Assembly (NCBI RefSeq): GCF_021044585.1
Contig: NZ_CP087998.1
Location: forward strand, 124,001 to 188,000
Source of the DNA: Sulfurimonas sp. HSL-3221
GTDB taxonomy: Bacteria > Campylobacterota > Campylobacteria > Campylobacterales > Sulfurimonadaceae
Direction of reading: 5' to 3'
DNA: 64,000 nt
Shown: piece after piece, positions 54,248 through 63,890 of the stretch
How the letters are laid out: each line of letters starts with the position of its first letter
Position numbering within the stretch: the first letter of the stretch is position 1
Program-made: the position numbers and the translations under genes
Notes under the pieces: model-generated
What the model was told of the DNA's origin: nothing
Databases searched by the model: none
Seen by the model: only the letters and a program-made list of their open reading frames with translations

Positions 54248-54349
54248 ATGAAAATTGATATGAACTTTATCATTACGGCGCTGCTGGTTGTCAGCGCTGC
54301 CGTTACCCTTTGGGCGGTACTGACACCGAACCACCTTTTCGTCGGTTAA
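54248..54349 (+). CDS. 33-residue single-pass membrane peptide in the cbb3 cluster
   Basis: ATG 54248 behind a very strong AAAAGGAGGGG site and TAA 54347-54349. The peptide is nearly all one hydrophobic helix (NFIITALLVVSAAVTLWAVL) with the tail TPNHLFVG. Twelve bases after DUF4006 and ten before the next gene, so it belongs to the operon. Size is like the tiny accessory subunits CcoM or CcoH of other cbb3 oxidases, but no motif confirms this. Confidence 0.65.
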   Translation: MKIDMNFIITALLVVSAAVTLWAVLTPNHLFVG

Positions 54350-54359
54350 GGAAACTTAA

Positions 54360-55061
54360 TTGACCTTTCCAAGAGGGCTGGCGGCCCTCATCCTCACGCT
54401 AATCACTTCCCTGAGTCTCCATGCGAATTTTTTATATAAAGACGATGTCGTCCACAACGATCTTTTTGCCAAGCAGATTGAAGCCTATGGTGACGAGCTC
54501 TATGGAAAAACCGGTGTATCGCTCTATCTGGTCATGTTGCACGATCTGGAGGAAAACCAGACGATTGCCGATCTGAAAAACATACTTGCTGACGAGCTGC
54601 AAGAGCCGTTTGTCGTTTTGGCTTTCGTTGAAGAGCGCAAAGATGTCGAGATTTTCGCACAGCCGTCGTCATTATATAAGGATTTCAACCGCAAGCAGGT
54701 GCTCAGCCCCAACGCAACGTTTGCAGATGCGCTGATCAGTGCCGTGATGTTCGCCCGCAGCTGGGAAAATTACAATGAAATCATGGACAACTACGGCGGG
54801 ACGATCCTGCCGATTCTCGGCCAGAAAACAAAAGGCGTGGATACGGTCAAAAAGTACTCCGTCGCGATGTACAACGGCTATGCGGATATCGCAGACCAGA
54901 TCGCCGAGACCCGCAACGTAGAGCTTAGTACTTCCGCAGGAAACGAAGGTAAGATTTTTCTTGATCTTTTGCGTTTAGTCTTTTATGGCATCATTCTTTA
55001 CGCACTTATAATCTTTATAAGAAATAAGATGAGAAAAAGGAAACAGACTGATGAGCAGTAA
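54360..55061 (+). CDS. TPM-like periplasmic or membrane-anchored protein in the cbb3 cluster
   Basis: 233 residues from TTG 54360 (AAGGA seven bases upstream). Signal peptide to about 22 (SLSLHA); a globular domain (about 25-150) with NDLFAKQIEAYGDELYGKTG that looks like the start of a TPM domain; then a C-terminal membrane helix near 205-225 (LLRLVFYGIILYALIIFIRN) and a basic end. TPM proteins help photosystem or membrane-complex maintenance elsewhere, so a role in oxidase assembly is possible. The family call is tentative. It overlaps the FixH-like gene by eleven bases. Confidence 0.55.
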   Translation: MTFPRGLAALILTLITSLSLHANFLYKDDVVHNDLFAKQIEAYGDELYGKTGVSLYLVMLHDLEENQTIADLKNILADELQEPFVVLAFVEERKDVEIFAQPSSLYKDFNRKQVLSPNATFADALISAVMFARSWENYNEIMDNYGGTILPILGQKTKGVDTVKKYSVAMYNGYADIADQIAETRNVELSTSAGNEGKIFLDLLRLVFYGIILYALIIFIRNKMRKRKQTDEQ

Positions 55062-55557
55062 CCCCGGGAGAAAATGGCCTTGGATCGTGGTCGGAGGCAT
55101 TCTGTGTGTCGTGGGACTGAGCTACTGGACGGTGCAGAAAGCGCTCGACAATCCGGTACAGTTGAGCGATCTCGATATGCAGGACTACCGCCACTTTGAA
55201 CATGACGCCAACGCGATCATCCGTAACAAGATCGCCTTTGACAAGAAGTATGAACTCACCTATGTGACGGAGACATTCAAAGCCGACGGCGCCGTCGTCA
55301 AGTTCAAGCTGCTGACACGCGACGGGACACCCGTGGATGACGCGAATGTCACGCTGCGTCTGACCCGTCCGGGTACCCATGCGTATGACATGACCGTCGC
55401 CCTGGGGACGGTCGAGGGCGGCATCTACACCTTCGAGACGGTCACCCTGCCCAAAGAGGGGCGTTGGGATATCCTCGCCCAGGTCAATATCGGTGACGAC
55501 AAGCGCTACCTGAACCTCAAAGCCGATACCCGCTACCCCAACGTCTTCGAATACTGA
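55051..55557 (+). CDS. FixH-like cbb3 oxidase accessory protein
   Basis: 168 residues with one N-terminal helix (WPWIVVGGILCVVGLSYWTV) and a periplasmic beta domain with KFKLLTRDGTPVDDANVTLR and LPKEGRWDILAQV, the pattern of FixH/CcoH copper-chaperone-related proteins that help oxidase maturation. It closes the cbb3 operon. Confidence 0.75.
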   Translation: MSSNPGRKWPWIVVGGILCVVGLSYWTVQKALDNPVQLSDLDMQDYRHFEHDANAIIRNKIAFDKKYELTYVTETFKADGAVVKFKLLTRDGTPVDDANVTLRLTRPGTHAYDMTVALGTVEGGIYTFETVTLPKEGRWDILAQVNIGDDKRYLNLKADTRYPNVFEY

Positions 55558-55596
55558 CACCGGGTCATCTTTTCCCCTTTTTCAGAACGGTAGCGC

Positions 55597-55602
55597 TATA
55601 CT
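55597..55602 (+). promoter_or_regulatory. -10 promoter box for addB
   Basis: TATACT lies 22 bases before GTG 55624. It separates the recombination genes from the cbb3 operon. Confidence 0.45.
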
Positions 55603-55623
55603 CCTCTTTAAAAAGGGGAGCCT

Positions 55624-57960
55624 GTGACGACGGTATTGCCGACATCCCGCGCCATCAGGGAACAGCTGCTGGAACTGCGCTCCCAAAACACGCTGTTGCA
55701 GCGTTTCATGACGATGGGCGAACTGATGTCGCGGGCGGTCGTCGTCGAGGGCTTCGGGAACGTCGACCCTGACACCCGGACCCTGACGCTGCTTGAAGCC
55801 GCGGACTTCGACGCCTTCTCCGAACTCAAAATCGAGCGCAACTTCTTTACTTTCACCCGCAACGCCGCCTACCTTTTCCGCTTTTTCGAAGAGCTCTCCG
55901 GGGAACTTGTCGACATCGACGCCCTCGACAGCGCAGATACCTACGGGGACTTCGCCGAGCACATCGCCATCTTGAAGCTGCTGCGCGAGCGCTACCGGCA
56001 GCTCTGCTTCGAGCGCAAGATCCTCGACCGCATCTTCGTGCCGGAACTCTACCGGCTGAACCGCGCGTGGGTAGAGGCGCAGGGCGCCATGGAGGTGCTT
56101 GCCGAGGGGTATTTGACGAATTTCGAGCTGCAACTCCTGCGGGAGATCGCCGGACTGGTGCCGCTGACGCTGCGTTTTGATGCGACGCCCTATAACGGGA
56201 AAATGCAGCAGAAGCTTGCTGAGCTCGGGGTGGAGACGGCGGTGGGAAATCAGTACCAGATCGATCTCGCCTCGCTGTCGATCGCGGAGACGGTGCCGCT
56301 GCGGCACGAGGCAAGCATCAAGGCGATGCCGCTCTCCGAGCGGATTTTGCAGTCGGCTTTTGTCAAGCAGAAAGTGTACGAGATGATTTCGGAGGGGATC
56401 GTACCGGAACGGATCGCCGTCGTGCTGCCGGACGAGGGGTTTGTCCCGTTGCTGCGGGGTTTCGATGCGGAAGGGAACTTCAACTTCGCCATGGGCGAAG
56501 GGGTGCAGCAGAGCCTCTTCGTACGACGCTGCGAGGCGCTGATGGCCTTTGCCGAACACCCCGGCGTCGAGAACACGATGCGGCTTGAGCGGCTTTTCGG
56601 GGAGGGGTACCGCGCTATGATCTCGCTGTATGCCGAGGGGTGCGACAGCGACCGCTTCACGGAGGTGACCGAGGCGCTGCTTGAGGGCGAATCCGAAGCG
56701 GTCGGCGCCATCGTGCGCGAAGAGCGTTTCTATTTCGAGCGGCTGATCCCGAGGCTGGGGGAGAGTTCTCTGCGCTCGCTGCTACACCTCTTTATCAACC
56801 GGGTGCGAGGAAGGAGCCTGGACGACGTACGCGGGGGGAAGGTGACCGTGATGGGTGTGCTGGAAACAAGGGGCTGCCGATTCGACGGGGTGATCATCGT
56901 CGATTTCAATGACGCCTACGTGCCCCACAGAAGCGACAAGGATCTCTTCATCAACTCCCTGGTGCGGGGACGGGCGGGGCTTCCGACGACGGGGGAGCGC
57001 GAAGCGCTGCAGAAACAGTTCTATTACCAGCTCATCTCCCGCGCCAGACGGGTGGAGATCAGCTACGTCTCCAACGAGACGACCCTGCCGAGCCGCTTTC
57101 TCAAAGAGATGGGGATCGACACGGAGCGCCGCTACGCCGACGATGCCTGGGCGGAGATTCTCTTTTCCCGCACGCCGAAGCGTTCGCTGCCGGTCGAGGC
57201 AGTCGAAGCCGATTACGATTTTTCCGCCCGGCCGCTCTCCGCGACGGCACTGAAAACCTTCCTGGAGTGCCGCCGCCGTTTCTATCACCGCTACGTTGCC
57301 GCGATTGCGCCCCACGAACTGCCGAGGGAGATGCCCGAGGAGCACGCGATCGGCAACGCCCTGCACAACGCCCTGCGCGACGTCTATGCGGAACAGGAGC
57401 AGTACCGTGATGCGAAAACGCTCAAGGCCGCCGTGGCCCAGGCCCTTGCAGCGCACAGCGGCGGCAGCCCGCTGGAGCGATTTCTGGAGCAGCTGTGGCT
57501 CAAAAAACTGGACCCTTTCTTTGAACATGAGATCAACCGCTTCGCCGAGGTGCGGGTCAAAGCGTGCGAGACAAAGCTGACGATGGAACACGCCGGACTG
57601 ACGCTTGAAGGACGGATCGACCGCATCGACCACGGGCCGGAGGGGTTGGAGGTGCTGGATTATAAAAGCGGGAAGTACCCCCTCTACACGGTCAAAACCG
57701 TCGAAAACGCGACGGATTTCCAGCTGGAGTTCTACGCCCTGCTGTCGGAGCAGCAGGGCGAGGTCGCCTACGCGGGCTATTATGACCTGAACAGCGGGGA
57801 GATTATCTGCGACCCGCTGCACGGCCGCAAACGCGAGCTGCTTAATGAACATTTGGCGGAGCTGCGCGAGACGAAACGCTTCAGTTTCGACATGACTGAA
57901 GAGCTTTCGGCCTGCCGCTTCTGCGACTATGCCCACCTCTGCCAAAGGGAGATGCAGTGA
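55624..57960 (+). CDS. addB: AddB-like subunit of the AddAB helicase-nuclease
   Basis: 778 residues from GTG 55624. The N-terminal SF1-like part (VLPTSRAIREQLLEL; GVLETRGCRFDGVIIVDFND near 415-434) has no evident Walker A, as in inactivated AddB helicases. The C-terminal PD-(D/E)XK nuclease core is LEGRIDRIDHGPEG, then VLDYKSGKY. Iron-sulfur ligands C549, C764, C767 and C773 (C-x214-C-x2-C-x5-C) match AddB. AddAB processes double-strand ends for RecA loading. It overlaps addA by four bases. Confidence 0.88.
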   Translation: MTTVLPTSRAIREQLLELRSQNTLLQRFMTMGELMSRAVVVEGFGNVDPDTRTLTLLEAADFDAFSELKIERNFFTFTRNAAYLFRFFEELSGELVDIDALDSADTYGDFAEHIAILKLLRERYRQLCFERKILDRIFVPELYRLNRAWVEAQGAMEVLAEGYLTNFELQLLREIAGLVPLTLRFDATPYNGKMQQKLAELGVETAVGNQYQIDLASLSIAETVPLRHEASIKAMPLSERILQSAFVKQKVYEMISEGIVPERIAVVLPDEGFVPLLRGFDAEGNFNFAMGEGVQQSLFVRRCEALMAFAEHPGVENTMRLERLFGEGYRAMISLYAEGCDSDRFTEVTEALLEGESEAVGAIVREERFYFERLIPRLGESSLRSLLHLFINRVRGRSLDDVRGGKVTVMGVLETRGCRFDGVIIVDFNDAYVPHRSDKDLFINSLVRGRAGLPTTGEREALQKQFYYQLISRARRVEISYVSNETTLPSRFLKEMGIDTERRYADDAWAEILFSRTPKRSLPVEAVEADYDFSARPLSATALKTFLECRRRFYHRYVAAIAPHELPREMPEEHAIGNALHNALRDVYAEQEQYRDAKTLKAAVAQALAAHSGGSPLERFLEQLWLKKLDPFFEHEINRFAEVRVKACETKLTMEHAGLTLEGRIDRIDHGPEGLEVLDYKSGKYPLYTVKTVENATDFQLEFYALLSEQQGEVAYAGYYDLNSGEIICDPLHGRKRELLNEHLAELRETKRFSFDMTEELSACRFCDYAHLCQREMQ

Positions 57961-60671
57961 GCGGTTTTGTTCCTTTCCAGGCCCTGATGGCCAGTGCGGG
58001 CAGCGGGAAGACCTTCAGCCTTGTCGTGCGCTACCTCAGCCTCCTCTTTATGGGGGAGAGCCCCGACGAGATCGTTGCATTGACCTTTACGAACAAGGCG
58101 GCCAACGAGATGCAGGAGCGTCTGATCGAGGCGTTGACGCATCTGCACGAGCGCGATGAACTGAAAGAGATCGCGGCACTCTGCGGTGCGGACGACACGG
58201 CGATCCTGCAGCGGCGTCCCGAGGTATTGAAACGGCTCTTGGCCGCCGATACGAAGGTGATGACGATTGACAGTTTCTTCGCGCGGATTCTGCGGAAATT
58301 CGCCCTGCACGCGGGGATCATGCCGAACTTCGGCACCTTCGAGGCGCAGCATGAGCTGAAGGTGATGGCGCGTTTTCTGAAGCTCTGCGAGATCGAGGGG
58401 AAGGAGAATACCCTCGTCGCGATGGCGCAAATCAGCGCGAAACGGGTCAGCGATATCTTCGGCCTCCTCGATGCCCTCTACGCCAAGGCGCCGCAGCTGC
58501 GTCATCTGCAGTTCGAGGCGGCGGCGATGGCTCCGCACGAGGCGCGGGCGATGGCGCTGCATGCGCAGCTGGTGGCACTGTTTGGGGGCAAGGCGCTGAG
58601 CGACCGGGGGCGCAAAGCGCTGGAGGCGGAGAGCGTCGAGGCGCTGATCGGCAAAACCTGGACGGTGAAGCCCTCTTTGGAGTACTGGGACTTCAAAAAG
58701 CACCATGATCCCCAGATGGACGTGCTGTTACAGCAGCTGCAGGGGGCGCTTCAGGGGTATATGCAGGCCAAAGAGCAGACCTTCTTCGCCCATCTCTTTG
58801 AACTGCTCGATCTCTATAAGAGTGCGAAGCTCACCGTGGCCAAAGAGGACAATGAGCTCAGCTTCGACGACATCACGGCCCTGGTCTACTACCTGCTGGG
58901 CGAGCGCATCGACCGGGAGTTTCTCTATTTCCGCCTTGACAGCCACATCTCCCACCTGCTACTCGACGAGTTTCAGGACACCTCGGTCCTGCAGTTTGAG
59001 ATTTTGCAGCCGCTCGTGGAGGAAATGGTCTCGGGCAGCGGGGTGCGCGAACACCACTCCTTCTTCCTCGTCGGGGACGTCAAGCAGTCCATCTACCGCT
59101 TCCGCGGCGGCACCAAGGAGCTGTTCGGGGCGGTGACCGGCAGGTACGGGCTCACGGTCGACTCGCTGCGGACGAACTGGCGCAGCAGCGTGAACGTCGT
59201 CACCTTCGTCAACGACACCTTCCGCGGTCGCATCGACGGCTACGAGGATCAGCTCACCAAGCCGGGGGCGCGCCCGGGCTACGTGGAGATCGTCGAGGAC
59301 GAAACGCCGCTGGAGGGGATGACAGCCATCGTCGAACGGCTGCTGGCCCTCGGGGCCGCTCCCGGGGAGATCGCCGTACTGACGGCGACGAACAAGGACG
59401 GCGGCGCCGTCCAGGAGACGCTCAACGCCCGGCAGATCGACGTGGTGACAGAGACGACCTCGCGGCTGATCGCGCAGCGGCGGGTCCGCGCGGTGATCGA
59501 ATACCTCAAATACTGCTATTTCGACGCGGAGATCTATGCCCGAAACTTCTGCGCCCTGGCCGACATCGCGGTGCAGCCGCTGCCGCGGCCCGCGCGCGCC
59601 TTTGACGCGCCGGCGGAAGCCGTACGGGAGGTGACCGTGCGTTTCGGGCTTTTTGACGGGGATCTGAACATCGTCCGTTTCCTGGAGGTGCTGGAGCGCT
59701 TCCGTGACCTGGAGGCCTTTTTGTTCGAACACGAACGTATCGATACGAAGGCCGTCACCCAGGAGCGCGAGGGGGTGCGGGTGCTGACGGTCCACAAGTC
59801 GAAGGGGCTGGAGTACCCCTATGTCGTCGTGCTCGACCGGCTGGGGCGCAAAAAAGCGGACACGGCCCCGATCCTCTATGCCTACGAGGGGGTGGAGCTG
59901 CGCACGCTCTATCTGCGCCAGAGCAAACGGGCCGAGTTCGACCCCGGGTACGCCGCGGCGCTGGAACGCGAAGCCGCCCTGGCGGATGATGATGCCCTCA
60001 ACGCCCTCTATGTCGCCTTTACCCGGGCCCGGGAGAATCTTTATGTCGTGCGCAAACCCAAAGAGTCGATGTTCGAGCGGCTCGGCCTTACGCCGATGAC
60101 GCTGGGCGAGGAGGGGGTGCTGGCCGCCGCGCCGGCGCTGCCGGAGGCGCCGAGGGATATCCCCTATACACCCCTGGCCCTCGGACGGCAGACGGAGGTC
60201 GTTAGCGCCGAAAAGGCGGCCGTCGCGGAGGAGCCCTTCGCCGTCACCTTCGGGCTGGCGATGCATTATGCGCTGGAGATGATGGCCGCCTTCGAGCCCG
60301 AGGCCCTGGCGGCGGCGATGACCGCCGTCACCAACCGCTACGGGGCACTGCTCGACGGCGGCGTATTTGAGACGATACGCGCAAGGCTGACGCGCCTGCT
60401 GGGCGATGAAACCTTCCGCCGCCTCGTCGAGGGGGAGATCGCCCGGGAGCAGCCGCTGATGTATGAGGGGGAGCTGCGCTACCTCGACCTGCTGGTGCGC
60501 CAGGAGGAGCGCTGGGTCGTCATCGATTACAAAAGCGCGCGCCGCTACGAGTCCGAACACCGCGAACAGGTCGGGTTCTACGTCAAGGCGGTTCGGGCGA
60601 TCACGGAGATGCCGGTGGAAGGGTACCTCTGTTATGTGCTGGAAGAGGGGGTGGAGATCGTTGGGGTGTGA
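57957..60671 (+). CDS. addA: AddA-like helicase-nuclease subunit
   Basis: 904 residues from GTG 57957. UvrD-type helicase motifs: ASAGSGKT at 12-19 (Walker A), IVALTFTNKAANEMQERL, HLLLDEFQDTS (Walker B), GDVKQSIYRFRGG, VLTVHKSKGLEYPYVVVLDR and LYVAFTRARENLYV. The C-terminal nuclease module (about 770-900) ends in RYLDLLVRQEERWVVIDYKS. It is shorter than Firmicutes AddA (about 1200), as usual in Campylobacterota. Pairs with AddB. Confidence 0.92.
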   Translation: MSGFVPFQALMASAGSGKTFSLVVRYLSLLFMGESPDEIVALTFTNKAANEMQERLIEALTHLHERDELKEIAALCGADDTAILQRRPEVLKRLLAADTKVMTIDSFFARILRKFALHAGIMPNFGTFEAQHELKVMARFLKLCEIEGKENTLVAMAQISAKRVSDIFGLLDALYAKAPQLRHLQFEAAAMAPHEARAMALHAQLVALFGGKALSDRGRKALEAESVEALIGKTWTVKPSLEYWDFKKHHDPQMDVLLQQLQGALQGYMQAKEQTFFAHLFELLDLYKSAKLTVAKEDNELSFDDITALVYYLLGERIDREFLYFRLDSHISHLLLDEFQDTSVLQFEILQPLVEEMVSGSGVREHHSFFLVGDVKQSIYRFRGGTKELFGAVTGRYGLTVDSLRTNWRSSVNVVTFVNDTFRGRIDGYEDQLTKPGARPGYVEIVEDETPLEGMTAIVERLLALGAAPGEIAVLTATNKDGGAVQETLNARQIDVVTETTSRLIAQRRVRAVIEYLKYCYFDAEIYARNFCALADIAVQPLPRPARAFDAPAEAVREVTVRFGLFDGDLNIVRFLEVLERFRDLEAFLFEHERIDTKAVTQEREGVRVLTVHKSKGLEYPYVVVLDRLGRKKADTAPILYAYEGVELRTLYLRQSKRAEFDPGYAAALEREAALADDDALNALYVAFTRARENLYVVRKPKESMFERLGLTPMTLGEEGVLAAAPALPEAPRDIPYTPLALGRQTEVVSAEKAAVAEEPFAVTFGLAMHYALEMMAAFEPEALAAAMTAVTNRYGALLDGGVFETIRARLTRLLGDETFRRLVEGEIAREQPLMYEGELRYLDLLVRQEERWVVIDYKSARRYESEHREQVGFYVKAVRAITEMPVEGYLCYVLEEGVEIVGV

Positions 60672-60716
60672 CCCTTATACATAACTTAAATTCAGTAAAT
60701 TATAAGTTTAAACGGA

Positions 60717-60722
60717 TATACT
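60717..60722 (+). promoter_or_regulatory. -10 promoter box for rplM-rpsI
   Basis: TATACT in a locally AT-rich stretch between addA and rplM, 33 bases before ATG 60755. Confidence 0.5.
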
Positions 60723-60754
60723 TTCACACTTTTATATTCACTAAGGGTCGCAAG

Positions 60755-61177
60755 ATGAAATTTACGAAAATTGCATCGCCTGAGCAGATCGAGCGCAACT
60801 GGGTGCTGATCGATGCTGAAGGCAAAACATTCGGCCGTCTGATCACGGAAGTCGCGACGCGCCTCCGCGGTAAAGACAAGCCATATTTCACACCGAACGT
60901 TGACTGCGGCGACTTCGTCGTCATCATCAACGCTTCCAAAGCGAAGTTCAACGGTGCGGGCAAAGTCGCAAACAAAGAGTATTTCACGCACAGCGGTTAC
61001 TTCGGTAGCACAAAGAGCGTCAAGATGACCGAGCTTCTCGAGAAGAACCCGGAAAAACTCTACAAGCTGGCTACACGCGGTATGCTTCCGAAAACGAAGC
61101 TCGGCCGTGCAATGCTGAAAAAACTCAAAGTCTATGCAGGCGAGGAACACCCTCACACTGCACAGATCGCTAAGTAA
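60755..61177 (+). CDS. rplM: 50S ribosomal protein L13
   Basis: 140 residues, early assembly protein of the large ribosomal subunit. Family marks: RNWVLIDAEGKTFGRLITEV, GDFVVIINASKAKFNG, YFTHSGYFG and GMLPKTKLGRAMLKKLKVY. AAGGG before ATG 60755 supports this start; the longer frame from 60668 has no ribosome site. Twelve bases from rpsI, the standard pair. Confidence 0.97.
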   Translation: MKFTKIASPEQIERNWVLIDAEGKTFGRLITEVATRLRGKDKPYFTPNVDCGDFVVIINASKAKFNGAGKVANKEYFTHSGYFGSTKSVKMTELLEKNPEKLYKLATRGMLPKTKLGRAMLKKLKVYAGEEHPHTAQIAK

Positions 61178-61189
61178 GGATACTGAATC

Positions 61190-61579
61190 ATGGCAAAAAC
61201 ATACGCAACTGGACGCCGCAAGTCTTCCATCGCAAAAGTATGGCTGACGCCGGGTACGGGCAAGATTACCGTAAACGGTCTCTCCCTTGATGCCTGGCTG
61301 GGCGGTCTCGAAGCAAAAAAACTGCGTGTCAAGCAGCCGCTGGCAATGACGAAGCAGGACAGCTCTGTTGATATCGTCGCCACAACACTCGGCGGCGGTT
61401 TCGGCGGCCAGGCCGACGCGCTTCGCCACGGGATCTCCCGTGCCCTCGTCAAGTACGACGAAACGTTCCGTGCGGTCCTCAAACCGGCGGGTATGATGAC
61501 ACGTGACTCACGCGTCGTCGAACGTAAGAAACCGGGTAAACGCAAAGCACGCCGTTCACCGCAGTTCTCCAAGCGTTAA
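61190..61579 (+). CDS. rpsI: 30S ribosomal protein S9
   Basis: 129 residues, small-subunit protein whose C-terminal tail contacts the P-site t[23 protein letters not shown] opens the protein, [19 protein letters not shown] lies mid-protein, and the tail ends in the conserved Lys-Arg (SPQFSKR). The sequence after the stop has two small hairpins (61570-61583 and 61587-61604) followed by T-rich DNA, suggesting termination. Confidence 0.97.
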   Translation: MAKTYATGRRKSSIAKVWLTPGTGKITVNGLSLDAWLGGLEAKKLRVKQPLAMTKQDSSVDIVATTLGGGFGGQADALRHGISRALVKYDETFRAVLKPAGMMTRDSRVVERKKPGKRKARRSPQFSKR

Positions 61580-61604
61580 CGCTTTTTCTGCTCCCTTCGG
61601 GGCA
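61570..61604 (+). terminator. candidate terminator after rpsI
   Basis: AAGCG/CGCTT around the rpsI stop codon, then CTGC-CCC/GGG-CAG (61587-61604, one bulged T), followed by a T-rich tract to about 61645. Either hairpin could stop the ribosomal transcript. Confidence 0.45.
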
Positions 61605-61712
61605 GATATTCACTTTCTTTATCTTTCTTTCACAAAACATTCAACTTTATTTATTTTTCTTTCTTTACCCGTTTCGTTAGAATCTGCGCACTTTTTTTTC
61701 AAGGGTTGGGTA

Positions 61713-63053
61713 TTGAAATATCTAATAAGTGGCATGATGGCCCTTTCGGCGTCGCTGATGGCGGCAGACAACACTGTCGCGGCGTGGTTCGCGGACGGAA
61801 AGGCATACGGCAATATCCGGTACTACTACATTGAGACGGATAAGGATAACGGCGCAGGCACGACCTCTTCGGCCCACGCCAACACGATCGGCGGGGAACT
61901 CGGTTACGAAACGGCGGAGCTGCATGGTCTGAAGATGGGGGCGACCTTCATGACGACCAACCCCTTTGCGCTTCCCAATGTGGTCGATACCTCCATTATC
62001 GGCAAGGACAACGGTGTGCGCGGTGTGGCGGACCCGACGCAGGGCTTCTCCGTCCTGGGGGAGGCCTACCTGCAGTACAGCCGCGGGCCGATGACCCTCT
62101 GGTACGGCCGTAAAAAATATGAGACACCGCTCATTCATACCAAGGAGGTCCGGCTGCTTCCCTCCACGGTCCAGGGGGGGATGGCCGCGGCAACGCTGGG
62201 CGGAGCGACGCTCAGCATCGGCTACCTCGACCGTTTCAAACAGCGCACCTCCAATGACTTCGTCAATATCATCGAACACGCCCTCGGTGCGGACACCGAG
62301 ACGGTAACAGGGCACACTGCCGGTTACGTGGCCCCCGTCAGCATCGTCTACAGCGGCTACGGCGCGAAGCTGGAGGCGTATGACTACTGCAGTCCCGACT
62401 TTATGAATGCCCTCTACGTCGGCGCGGGCTATACGCATGCGCTGGGAACGAGCGGGGCGCTCCTGAACGTGGGGGCGCAGTACATCAACCAGCAGAGCAT
62501 CGGGAACGCCGCGGACAACCTTGAGAGCAACACGTCTATTACCGGCGGAAAGAAGCTGAACAGCAACGCCTTCGGCTTCAAGGCGACGCTCTCCCACCAC
62601 GAGGGGAGCCTCTTTGCCGCCTACACGAAAGTACTTCGCAGTGCGAGCGACCATGACTCGCTCGTGCTTCCCTGGGACGGTACGCCGCTCTTTACGAACA
62701 TGATCACGTCAAATGACCTCTTCCAGTCGCTCTACGGCAGTGCGTTTCAGGCCGACAGCGCCTATATCGGCGGTACCCAGGGGATCAAACTCGCTTATGC
62801 GCAGGGATTCGACTTTACGGGCATCAGCGGTTTCAAGGCGACGGTCAGCTGGGCGCAGTTCAGTAACAACCGCCCCGGGTATGACAAGGACCAGCAGGAC
62901 ATCAACGCTGTGCTGGCTTACAAGCGTGACGCCTTTTCACTGGCGCTCAAGGGGATCTGGGTCAGCAACAACACCGGGGCATCCAAGGACGGCACCGTCA
63001 GTCAGCTCGACAGCCTCACCCAATACCGCGTGATCGCGAACTACACCTTCTAA
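61713..63053 (+). CDS. OprD-like outer-membrane porin
   Basis: 446 residues from TTG 61713 with AAGGG seven bases upstream; earlier in-frame starts only read through rpsI. Signal peptide (LKYLISGMMALSASLMAADN). WFADGKAYGNIRYYYIETD begins the barrel; GGELGYETAELHGLKMGATF and GEAYLQYSRGPMTLWYGRKK match the OprD/Omp50-type porins of this phylum, which admit small nutrients. It ends in Phe (VIANYTF). The solute is unknown. Confidence 0.85.
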   Translation: MKYLISGMMALSASLMAADNTVAAWFADGKAYGNIRYYYIETDKDNGAGTTSSAHANTIGGELGYETAELHGLKMGATFMTTNPFALPNVVDTSIIGKDNGVRGVADPTQGFSVLGEAYLQYSRGPMTLWYGRKKYETPLIHTKEVRLLPSTVQGGMAAATLGGATLSIGYLDRFKQRTSNDFVNIIEHALGADTETVTGHTAGYVAPVSIVYSGYGAKLEAYDYCSPDFMNALYVGAGYTHALGTSGALLNVGAQYINQQSIGNAADNLESNTSITGGKKLNSNAFGFKATLSHHEGSLFAAYTKVLRSASDHDSLVLPWDGTPLFTNMITSNDLFQSLYGSAFQADSAYIGGTQGIKLAYAQGFDFTGISGFKATVSWAQFSNNRPGYDKDQQDINAVLAYKRDAFSLALKGIWVSNNTGASKDGTVSQLDSLTQYRVIANYTF

Positions 63054-63076
63054 CGTCATCATAAAAAGGAGAAGAA

Positions 63077-63823
63077 ATGACACTCAAAACATTGGCACAA
63101 TCCCTGGTCGCGGCGGCACTGATCGCTACGGCCTCCTCTGCGGCGGAACATGAATCGAAAGCGCACCACGAAGCGCACTGGGACTACGCGGAAAACGGTC
63201 CGGCCCACTGGGAAGAGTTCAGCAAGACCTGCGGCATCGGACATCACCAGTCCCCGATCAACATCGTTCCGGGCAAGTCCATCGCTCTGAACCCGCAGTA
63301 TGTGCTCCACCTGGATGAGGATATCCATACGACGGCGGATATCATCGACAACGGCCACTCCATCAAGGTCACGCCGAAAGCCGGGGGAATGATTGAGCTT
63401 AACGGCGAAAAATTCCGTCTGCTGCAGTTCCACTTCCACGGCAAGAGCGAGCACACCGTCGACGGCAAGCGTTACGACATGGTCGCGCACATGGTCCACC
63501 AGAACCCGGAAACGAAGCAGCTGGCCGTGGTCGCCGTCTTCTTCACCGAGGGCAAGAACAACCCGATGCTTGACAACATCGTCGGCAACGTCGGCCGCGA
63601 AGCCCGTATCGACCCTCAGGATCTGCTGCCATCCGATACCGCGCACTACTTCCACTACATCGGCTCCCTGACGACGCCGCCGTGTTCGGAGAACGTACAG
63701 TGGTACCTGCTGAAGACGCCGGTCGAGGCCTCCAAGGATCAGATCGACGCGTTCCGCAAATACTACGTGGACAACGAACGTCCCGTCCAGGAGCTTTTCG
63801 ACCGCTCCATCGAGGCGAACTAA
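63077..63823 (+). CDS. cah: alpha-class carbonic anhydrase, periplasmic
   Basis: 248 residues: signal peptide to about Ala23 and a full alpha-CA domain. Zinc ligands are His119 and His121 in LLQFHFHGKSEH, and His138 in MVAHMVH; the H-Q-S-P-I-N segment near 57-62 and the Cys52 with a second Cys in TTPPCSENVQWYLL form the usual disulfide. AAAAAGGAGAAG precedes ATG. It equilibrates CO2 and bicarbonate in the periplasm, useful for CO2 fixation or pH balance. Confidence 0.95.
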   Translation: MTLKTLAQSLVAAALIATASSAAEHESKAHHEAHWDYAENGPAHWEEFSKTCGIGHHQSPINIVPGKSIALNPQYVLHLDEDIHTTADIIDNGHSIKVTPKAGGMIELNGEKFRLLQFHFHGKSEHTVDGKRYDMVAHMVHQNPETKQLAVVAVFFTEGKNNPMLDNIVGNVGREARIDPQDLLPSDTAHYFHYIGSLTTPPCSENVQWYLLKTPVEASKDQIDAFRKYYVDNERPVQELFDRSIEAN

Positions 63824-63878
63824 GCCTGATTCGCCTCCTTTCGGGGGGCAGCACCCCTTGTTCTAATCTCCGCTTCTG

Positions 63879-63884
63879 TACAAT
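63879..63884 (+). promoter_or_regulatory. -10 promoter box for the 3' partial gene
   Basis: TACAAT lies seven bases before ATG 63891, giving a nearly leaderless start like that seen for the NFACT gene. Confidence 0.35.
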
Positions 63885-63890
63885 GGCGCC

